14,088 nt of DNA from positions 1 to 14,088 of the forward strand of contig CAMIVJ010000031.1 in the NCBI GenBank assembly GCA_946401765.1. Reading direction: 5' to 3'. A model generated the notes under the pieces. The model did not search any database. It was not told the origin of the DNA and saw only the letters and a program-made list of their open reading frames with translations. A program made the translations under genes and the position numbers. Position 1 is the stretch's first letter. Every line of letters starts with the position of its first letter. Below are positions 6,340 through 11,924 of the stretch, piece after piece. The stretch comes from an uncultured bacterium (GTDB lineage: Bacteria; Verrucomicrobiota; Kiritimatiellia; RFP12; UBA1067).

Positions 6340-6897
6340 ATGGCGATAGAGACAGTAGAGTTCGACCTTTCGATGGTGAACCCAGACGACGGGCGGTATC
6401 TTACCGCGCGGGCGTACACCATTGACGGCGTGAACAATATCGACGGCTCGCCCAGGGAGCTTTCCATAGGCCAGCTGGTGATGGCGATATGTCTTCAGCG
6501 CGCGGCGGAGCTCGAGGCCGCAATCCTCGAAAAGATGGACGTCATGGAGGGCACATCAGCCATGCTCGAGATATTGACGAACATCGAGACGGAGATACTC
6601 GAGGGCAACGTGAACATGGACAGCTCCAGTGTGACGTACAAAGGAAACACGTACACCTACAAGCGTTTTCTCGCTGACGTCGTGGGAATTGCCAACGTGC
6701 CCGATTCGGCCAATGCGGACTCCGAGGAATTCATATCGGCGATCGAGTCGAAGATGGACGAGAAGAACTCGTTCAGCCAGCAGACGATGATTGAGCTGCA
6801 GTCGCTCACCAGCAAGCGCGACCAGAGCTACGACATGGTGTCGAACGTGCTGAAGAGCCTCAATACCGTGCTGGTTGGCATTGTGAACAACACGTAG
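6340..6897 (+). CDS. Candidate EspA/SseB-like T3SS filament or tip protein, paralogue 4
   Basis: AAAGGAG ends four bases before the ATG. The 185-residue product begins MAIETVEF, echoing the MxIE start of the coiled-coil protein, SctE and SctB. It then has RAYTIDGVNN (25-34, compare paralogue 1) and LSIGQLVMAICLQRAAELEA (about 46-65, compare paralogue 3), so it bridges the two halves of the family. The first long helix continues through SAMLEILTNIETEILEG. A middle segment has a YKGNTYTYKRF strand pair. The C-terminal helix (145-185) reads MIELQSLTSKRDQSYDMVSN. It is separated from the other three by the A+T-rich gap and may be expressed independently. Its exact role in the needle tip or filament cannot be read from sequence. 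Confidence 0.6.
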   Translation: MAIETVEFDLSMVNPDDGRYLTARAYTIDGVNNIDGSPRELSIGQLVMAICLQRAAELEAAILEKMDVMEGTSAMLEILTNIETEILEGNVNMDSSSVTYKGNTYTYKRFLADVVGIANVPDSANADSEEFISAIESKMDEKNSFSQQTMIELQSLTSKRDQSYDMVSNVLKSLNTVLVGIVNNT

Positions 6898-6929
6898 GCG
6901 ACAATTGGCAACGGAGGATTGAACGGCGG

Positions 6930-7346
6930 TTGAAAACGGCAGTTGACAGACTTGCGGCGGCAATAGGGTATCCCGACGGCGATCCGACGGGAACGGCGGT
7001 GCGTATTCTGCGCGTGGACGGCATGGAGGTGGAGGCCGAAGAGCGCGACGGGCGCATCGTCCTGTCGTATGCGCTCGACGGCGAGGCGGCTCTTCTGCCG
7101 TCGCTTGCAGAGTACGCGGCGGGACGCATGCTGAAGGAGGAGGCGACGCTCGCGTGGGACGCCGAAGGCGCCGGCGAAGGGCGGGCGATTCTATGGCAGG
7201 ACGCTTCGTCGTCGGCGGGCGAGCGCGAGCTTTCAAGGCTTTTCGAGACGTTCATGGACTCCTGCGACTGGTGGCGGGCAAGGGTGGAGGCCCTGCGCGG
7301 AAGCGAGGCCGCTTCGCCGGAGGAAACGATGATGATACGGCCCTAA
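6930..7346 (+). CDS. CesT/SycE-like class I T3SS chaperone
   Basis: Class I chaperones are small acidic dimers that bind secretion substrates near their N-termini. The 138-residue product is acidic, lacks hydrophobic segments, and has the helix-strand order of the family: VDRLAAAIGYP (helix), TAVRILRVDGMEVEAEERDG and RIVLSYALDG (strands), a helix around LLPSLAEYAAGRML, then GRAILWQD (strand) and a terminal helix with LSRLFETFMDSCDWWRARVE. The C-terminal F..F.D..DWWR pattern is typical of CesT-like proteins. The start is TTG, with GGAGGA at 6913-6918 eleven bases upstream; the in-frame ATGs further in would remove the first helix. Its stop codon overlaps the sctC ribosome binding site. The substrate is unknown; the nearby EspA-like proteins are candidates. 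Confidence 0.68.
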   Translation: MKTAVDRLAAAIGYPDGDPTGTAVRILRVDGMEVEAEERDGRIVLSYALDGEAALLPSLAEYAAGRMLKEEATLAWDAEGAGEGRAILWQDASSSAGERELSRLFETFMDSCDWWRARVEALRGSEAASPEETMMIRP

Positions 7347-7362
7347 GGAGAATGTGGAGATG
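7346..7362 (+). promoter_or_regulatory. Ribosome binding site deciding the sctC start
   Basis: AGGAG at 7346-7350 is three bases before GTG (7354) and nine bases before ATG (7360). The second spacing is normal and the first is too short, so sctC is started at 7360. The site overlaps the last base of the upstream chaperone's TAA, which indicates translational coupling. Confidence 0.6.
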
Positions 7363-9375
7363 ATTTCACGGAGACAAATCTCAGGCAAGAGAAGAAAGGC
7401 TGGAGACGTCGCGGGCGGGCGCGTCTCGCGTCTTGCGTCCTGCGTCATGATGGCCGTTCTTGCGCTGGGCATGTTCTGCATGCAGCTTCCCGCGGCGCCC
7501 ATTCCGTGGAAGCTGCCCACCTACACGCTCGTGGCGAGGAACATGGACCTTCGCGTGGCGCTTGACACCTTCGCCGTGGCGGAGGGACTTTCCGTGGTGA
7601 TGTCGCCCGCGGTGACGGGCGTGTTCTCAGGCGACTTCAAGGACGTGCCGCCGGCCGACTTCCTGGACAAGATCGCCACCACCCACAACCTGATCTGGTA
7701 CTACGACGGCGCCGCTCTCTATCTCTACGGCTCCGGAGAAACGTCGACTATGCTCATCGACCTCCAGTACATGAAGGCCGCAGAGGTGCGGAGCATGCTT
7801 GCCGAGCTGGGAGTGGAGGACGCCCGCTTTCCGCTTAAGACGACATCGAACGACGAGCTGATCATGGTGGCGGGTCCGCCAAGATACGTCAGCCTCGTGG
7901 CGGAGATGATCGCTAAGGCCGACAAGCTGCGCGAGAAGCGCACGTACAACGAGGTGGAGACGCGCATCTTCCCGCTGAAGTACACGTGGGCGGACGACGT
8001 GAGCTTCCGCGTGTCGAGTCCCGAAAGCGCGCTCGCCATTCGCGGCATCGCCCGCGTTCTCGACGAGATCGTGAACGACTCGCAGAGCAGCAGCAAGGCC
8101 CGCGACTCCAGCACCACGAACGAAGTGTCGGCCGTAGAGTCGCAGATGCAGCAGATGTTCCGCCCGGTCATCCGCGCCGAGAACCGCCTCAACGCCGTGC
8201 TCGTGCGCGACGTCGTGTGGCGCATGCCGATGTACGAGAAGCTCATCCGCGAGCTCGACGTGCCGCAGAAGCTCGTGGAGATCGACGTGACGGTGCTGGA
8301 GCTTTCGAAGAAGGACGCCCTCGACTGGCAGCTTTCGCTGGCGCATGCGACTTCGTGGGGCCATTCCGGCACAGGCGCCGGTCAGAACGCCGGCAACCTC
8401 TTCAGCCCGGAGAACATTGCCGGCATGGGCTTCGCCGGCGCGCTCACGCACATCCACTCCGCATACAGTCTCGCGGCGTCGATCAACGCGCTCAAGGAGA
8501 AGGGCAAGGCGCGTTCCATATCTCGCACCGCGCTCTTGACGGTGAACAACCTCGCTGCTGAGCTCACCGACACGCAGAGCTACCATGCGAAGGTGGTGGG
8601 CACGGAGGTTGCTTCGCTCGAAGAGGTGCGGGCGGGCACGAAGCTGCAGGTGAAGCCGAGGATCATGGGGAATGCCACCACCAACGCGCCGAACCAGGTG
8701 TGGCTGTCGCTGGAGCTTGACGACGGCGGGTTTGAGTCGATAACCGTGGATGCGATGCCGATGTCGCGCTCGTCGACGCTCCAGACGCAGACGGCGGTGT
8801 TCGAGAACGAGAGCGTGATGCTCGCCGGCTATCTGCGCGACATCGAGGAGGACGCGGGCTGGGGCATCCCCTGGCTGCGCGACATCCCGTGGATCGGATG
8901 GATATTCGGCGGAAAGTCCACGCGCAAGGAGACGGTGCAGAGGATGTTCATCCTCAGCCCGCACGTCGTTGACATCGACCAGGAGATGGTGGCAAGGATG
9001 CAGGCCACGCGCCTGAGGGACGTGAAGGAGGCCGAGGCTATGGAGGACGATGCCGACGAGAGCGACAACGACCGCAAGCGCCGCGACCTGGAGCGCGCCA
9101 ACATCCGCGAGCGCCGCAACGAGAAGTCCGACGACGACCTCCGCCGCCGCAAGGCCGAGCTTGACCACGAGAAGGCCATGCGCCAGATTGGGCGCGACCG
9201 CTGGAAGCTCACGCTTGACGACGAAGTGCAGGGCTGGAAGGCCAAGGAGAAGCTCGAACGCGAGAAGTTCGACGCCGAAGTGGAGGCGAAGAAGGCTGAG
9301 GCTGAGGCCAGAAAGGCCGAGACTCCGCCGGCGCAGGACGAGCCAAAGAAAGAAGAGGCCAAGAAGGAAGGCTGA
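7360..9375 (+). CDS. sctC: T3SS outer-membrane secretin SctC (YscC/InvG family)
   Basis: SctC forms the outer-membrane ring through which the needle passes. The 671-residue product has a long basic n-region and a hydrophobic signal core (about 27-45), with likely cleavage near LPAA. N0-like residues are 52-125 (LVARNMDLRVALDTFA...VTGVFSGDF). N1-like residues are 128-190 (STMLIDLQYMKAAEVRSML...VAGPPRYVSLV). N3-like residues are 200-312 (TRIFPLKYTWADD...IRAENRLNAVLVRD...LIRELDVPQKLVEIDVTVLEL). The secretin core is at about 313-537, with IPWLRDIPWIGWIFGGKS (503-520) and RMFILSPHVVD (528-538). Beyond it lies an unusual tail (about 545-671), strongly charged, Glu/Lys/Arg/Ala-rich and predicted helical, ending in a KKEEAKKEG run. 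A C-terminal S-domain in other secretins contacts a pilotin, but this tail does not look like one. The stop TGA is followed directly by the next ATG. Confidence 0.93.
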   Translation: MISRRQISGKRRKAGDVAGGRVSRLASCVMMAVLALGMFCMQLPAAPIPWKLPTYTLVARNMDLRVALDTFAVAEGLSVVMSPAVTGVFSGDFKDVPPADFLDKIATTHNLIWYYDGAALYLYGSGETSTMLIDLQYMKAAEVRSMLAELGVEDARFPLKTTSNDELIMVAGPPRYVSLVAEMIAKADKLREKRTYNEVETRIFPLKYTWADDVSFRVSSPESALAIRGIARVLDEIVNDSQSSSKARDSSTTNEVSAVESQMQQMFRPVIRAENRLNAVLVRDVVWRMPMYEKLIRELDVPQKLVEIDVTVLELSKKDALDWQLSLAHATSWGHSGTGAGQNAGNLFSPENIAGMGFAGALTHIHSAYSLAASINALKEKGKARSISRTALLTVNNLAAELTDTQSYHAKVVGTEVASLEEVRAGTKLQVKPRIMGNATTNAPNQVWLSLELDDGGFESITVDAMPMSRSSTLQTQTAVFENESVMLAGYLRDIEEDAGWGIPWLRDIPWIGWIFGGKSTRKETVQRMFILSPHVVDIDQEMVARMQATRLRDVKEAEAMEDDADESDNDRKRRDLERANIRERRNEKSDDDLRRRKAELDHEKAMRQIGRDRWKLTLDDEVQGWKAKEKLEREKFDAEVEAKKAEAEARKAETPPAQDEPKKEEAKKEG

Positions 9376-10008
9376 ATGGAAGACGCGGTGACGATAGAGG
9401 GCGGCTTCGCTGAAGTCGGTGCCGGGCTGTGGCTTATGGGCCATGGCCAGCCGGCGGCTTTCTTCGGCAAGGCGTCGCGCCGCGTCAGAAGGGGATGGCG
9501 CGTGCGCGACAGGCAGCATCTCGACCTCGTGGAGACCACGGGGGCCGCGAAGTGCTCCAACTCCTCGCGTCCGTTCCTCACGCTCATTCCGTGCGCGGCG
9601 CCCGTGTTCGCCGTCTCCTCCAAGGTGCTGTTGGCTCCGGCCGGCGCGCGCAAAAGCGCGCGCAGCGTCAAGCTCGTTCCGATGAGCGTGCGCAGCGCGG
9701 TGTGCGTGACTGAGTTCGGCTCGTCGTGGGTTGTGATGGCCACTGCTGGACGTACGGCGAGGGTGGCCCTTGCAGAAGACGAGACATGTTCCGTGAGGCC
9801 AGAGGCGGCGGTGGCGTGGACGGGGAAGATGCCCACGGGATTCTGTCCGAAGCTTTCGGTGTGGGACATTCTGCTGCCGCGCGGTCCGCGCGATCTTCTC
9901 TTCACGTTCTACGGTCCGGGCGTCGTGTGGTTCGAAGGTTCAAGCCACATGGCAGCCCAACAGCCAAATCGCCAAACCTTTTTCCGGAGGAGGGCCTATG
10001 GCGCTTGA
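9376..10008 (+). CDS. AIM24-family (DUF124-like) protein within the T3SS operon
   Basis: The start directly abuts the sctC stop (TGAATG), with GGAAGG at 9366-9371 in front. The 210-residue product is predicted mostly beta: repeated VxLAP, VKLVPM and WVVMAT strands. The second half carries AIM24-type signatures, namely a VRPEAAVAWTG strand (140-150) and FYGPGVVWFEG (178-188). AIM24 proteins are beta-rich and of uncertain molecular function; in yeast mitochondria one member supports membrane-complex assembly. No signal peptide is seen, so a cytosolic role is likely. The last ~20 residues (from 190) are translated from an 8-bp repeat and the sctW ribosome binding site, and the frame overlaps sctW by 11 bases, so this tail is probably not functional. 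Its job in secretion is unknown. Confidence 0.7.
   Translation: MEDAVTIEGGFAEVGAGLWLMGHGQPAAFFGKASRRVRRGWRVRDRQHLDLVETTGAAKCSNSSRPFLTLIPCAAPVFAVSSKVLLAPAGARKSARSVKLVPMSVRSAVCVTEFGSSWVVMATAGRTARVALAEDETCSVRPEAAVAWTGKMPTGFCPKLSVWDILLPRGPRDLLFTFYGPGVVWFEGSSHMAAQQPNRQTFFRRRAYGA
9955..9978. repeat. 8-bp tandem repeat inside the 3' end of the AIM24-like gene
   Basis: Three units in exact register: GCCCAACA, GCCAAATC and GCCAAACC. They lie after the last conserved AIM24 residues and just before the sctW ribosome binding site (GGAGGAGG, 9986-9993), the same placement as the intergenic repeats, but here in frame and translated. Confidence 0.5.
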
Positions 10009-11170
10009 CGCGGCACAGATTCTCCGGCAGACGTATGCGGCCGGCGTGGAGGCGATGCAGATGCGCGAGATGGCTGAGGCCGGGCGCGTGGCGCCGCCCG
10101 TTGCGGAGCGCGGCGAGATAATGGGCACCTCCTTCGTGGTGCAGGCGGATCCTCTGGCGGAGCTGCAGGACTCGATGGAGGAGCTGTCGTTCCAGTTCGA
10201 GGAGAAGGAGTCCAAGAGAGTCGCCGACCGGAAGATGGGCGAGATGCAGGGACCGCGCACCGCGCTCGTGAATGCGGTGGAGTCGTGGATGGCCATGCTG
10301 CCGGACATGCCGGGCCGCGACGCGCTCGTCCGCATTCTGCGCAACCTGCGCGCCGCGCAGGCAGATGGATCTGCCGACGCGCGCGAGCTGCTGAAGGACG
10401 TATCGCGCGGTTCCACCGACCCGTCGCATCAGTTCGCGATGCTTGACATCCTGGAGCAGGCGTTCGGCGAGGGTGAGGAAGAGCTGCGTGCGCTCGTGCG
10501 AGAGGCGAAGGCGAGGCTCGCGCAGGAGAAGGGTCCTGAGATACGTGCCGGGCTTAACCTTGCCGAGGAGATCAACGCCAGGGCCTCCACTCCAGAGGAG
10601 ATGCGCGAGCTGCGCGACATGTACAGGAGCGAGGTCGTTGGCTTCACGAAGCCGCAGGACTGCTTCCGGGCGCTTCTCGCCGCGCGCGGCGCCGCCGGCA
10701 TTGGAGACGCAATCGAATTTCTGATAGCGGGCTGCGGCGCGGATCTGAAGTCGCAGACGCCTTCGCTGGAGGCCGCAGCGCTTGGGCGCATCCTCACGGA
10801 TCTTCAGTGCGTGCAGGTGCTTCAGACCGTTCTGGAGGCGCTTTCCGCGCTCGGCTTCAGGATGCAGAAGCAGTTCGGCGAGAGATGCGTTCTCGACGGC
10901 GAGCAGATGACGGGCCGCGTCTTGGACTTCACGGAGCAGTCCTTCGTCGCGGCGCCGGGAATCGCCGCTTTCATCGGCGACTGCGGCATCGCGCAGCTGC
11001 TTGCGCGCATGGATTTCGCGCGCGAGCTCACGGCGCTCTTCAGAAAGCTATCGCCGCGTCTCTTCGCCCGCGAGGGCGACAGACAGCGCCTCGTTGACGC
11101 GGCGCAGGAGCATCTCGACGATCTCATCGCCGAGGAGAACGACGCCATGGCGGAAGGAGGCGCAGCATGA
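9998..11170 (+). CDS. sctW: T3SS gatekeeper SctW (YopN/InvE/MxiC-like, TyeA domain fused)
   Basis: SctW blocks early effector export and imposes the order translocators first, effectors later, by contacting the SctV export gate. The 390-residue product is all-helical and soluble. The N-terminal ~60 residues hold the secretion and chaperone-binding region (LDAAQILRQTYAAGVEAMQM, then IMGTSFVVQADPLAELQDSMEELSF, the usual start of the HrpJ/YopN region). A helical body with DPSHQFAMLDILEQAF follows at 143-158. The C-terminal ~100 residues (about 280-380: LQCVQVLQTVLEALSALGF, then a RLVDAAQEHLDDLI helix) fit the TyeA-like domain, separate in Yersinia but fused in MxiC, InvE and here. GGAGGAGG lies four bases before the ATG; the start overlaps the AIM24-like gene by 11 bases and the stop overlaps the next gene as ATGA. 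Confidence 0.85.
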   Translation: MALDAAQILRQTYAAGVEAMQMREMAEAGRVAPPVAERGEIMGTSFVVQADPLAELQDSMEELSFQFEEKESKRVADRKMGEMQGPRTALVNAVESWMAMLPDMPGRDALVRILRNLRAAQADGSADARELLKDVSRGSTDPSHQFAMLDILEQAFGEGEEELRALVREAKARLAQEKGPEIRAGLNLAEEINARASTPEEMRELRDMYRSEVVGFTKPQDCFRALLAARGAAGIGDAIEFLIAGCGADLKSQTPSLEAAALGRILTDLQCVQVLQTVLEALSALGFRMQKQFGERCVLDGEQMTGRVLDFTEQSFVAAPGIAAFIGDCGIAQLLARMDFARELTALFRKLSPRLFAREGDRQRLVDAAQEHLDDLIAEENDAMAEGGAA

Positions 11171-11541
11171 TGGTGCCCGCATGGCTAGACACGATGGTGA
11201 AGGAGTTCGGCCGTTCCGCCGGAGTGCAGAATTTCGCGCTCGGGGAGCGCGGGGCGGCGGCGCTCTCGTTCGAGACGGGTGCGGAGCTGCGGCTCGAGTA
11301 TGCGGGCGAGGAGCTTGTGATGGCGGTGACGGTGCCGGGCGGCGATCTGCGCAGGCTGCTGGCGCTTTCGCATCCGCGGGCCAGGCATGGGGGCTTCCGC
11401 ATGCGCACGGGCGTGATCGCGAGGTCCGGCCGCCGCGTGATGGCGGTGCGCATTCCTGAGCGCGACGTGACGCTTCCGGCGATCAACTCAGCGTTCACGG
11501 CGCTTTGGCGCGCGGCAGGAGAGTTGGGAGGCGCAAGATGA
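11167..11541 (+). CDS. CesT-like class I chaperone, probable SctW chaperone (SycN-like position)
   Basis: The 124-residue product has the class I chaperone order: helix WLDTMVKEFGRSAGV, strands AALSFETGAELRLEYAGEELVMAVTV, a helix at DLRRLLALS, strands FRMRTGVIARSGRRVMAVRIPE, and a final helix INSAFTALWRAAGEL. SycN is 123 residues and sits between tyeA and yscX in Yersinia; this gene has the same place and size. In Yersinia SycN pairs with YscB to bind YopN; no YscB homologue is next to it here, so it may act as a homodimer or with the chaperone at 6930. AAGGAGG at 11154-11160 serves either of two adjacent ATG codons (11167 or 11170); 11167 gives the common ATGA overlap with sctW. Confidence 0.68.
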   Translation: MMVPAWLDTMVKEFGRSAGVQNFALGERGAAALSFETGAELRLEYAGEELVMAVTVPGGDLRRLLALSHPRARHGGFRMRTGVIARSGRRVMAVRIPERDVTLPAINSAFTALWRAAGELGGAR

Positions 11542-11924
11542 GCATCGGAATTTCCAGAACGGCCGAGCCGCTTCGGTTCGACGTGGGCATCGGCAGCGCG
11601 GGCTACGCCGACGTGATCGATTCGCCCGTCGCAGGCCAGCCGCAGAAGGCGCTTATGCCGGGCTCCACCACCGTGTCGCATGCGGTGGACGCGCTCTTCC
11701 CCACCGACCGTTCGGTGGGCGGCGAGATAATGCGCGCCATGGTGGCGGGAAACACGTCGTACCTGCGCACGCCCAGCGGCTTCTCGGAGGCCGCCCGTGG
11801 CGCAGCCCGCTCGCTTCGCTCCCGCGGAACAGCCACCGCAGACGACGCGGCGCGCGAAATCGAGAACCTGCTCGCTGACGCCGACCTCTTCGAGCATTAC
11901 AGAATGGCGTTACTGGAGACGTGA
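11538..11924 (+). CDS. YscX-like T3SS export protein (tentative SctX)
   Basis: The start is the ATG overlapping the previous stop (ATGA), with GGGAGG just upstream; an in-frame start at 11505 would overlap the chaperone more and lacks a ribosome binding site. The product has 128 residues; YscX has 122. The resemblance to YscX, compared from memory, is in pattern: LMPGSTTVSHAVDALFPTDRS (39-59) against YscX LPPDGHPVEPHLERLYPTAQS, then a G...L..P..F segment, then helices with many Ala and Leu ending LLADADLFEHYRMALL against DDDRLLQIILNLLHKV. YscX is exported early and needs the chaperone YscY; it contacts the export gate SctV. Position supports the call: it lies between a SycN-like gene and sctV. 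The N-terminus MSIGISRT also resembles other substrate-like N-termini here. Confidence 0.55.
   Translation: MSIGISRTAEPLRFDVGIGSAGYADVIDSPVAGQPQKALMPGSTTVSHAVDALFPTDRSVGGEIMRAMVAGNTSYLRTPSGFSEAARGAARSLRSRGTATADDAAREIENLLADADLFEHYRMALLET

Noticed and set aside
6905..6950. Another 8-bp repeat before the chaperone at 6930
   Set aside because: AACGG recurs at 6910, 6922 and 6935, giving spacings of 12 and 13 rather than a constant period.
7627..9519. 630-codon open frame on the minus strand over sctC
   Set aside because: It lies antisense to a clear secretin and crosses two gene boundaries; the composition is Arg/His/Leu/Val-rich with no motif.
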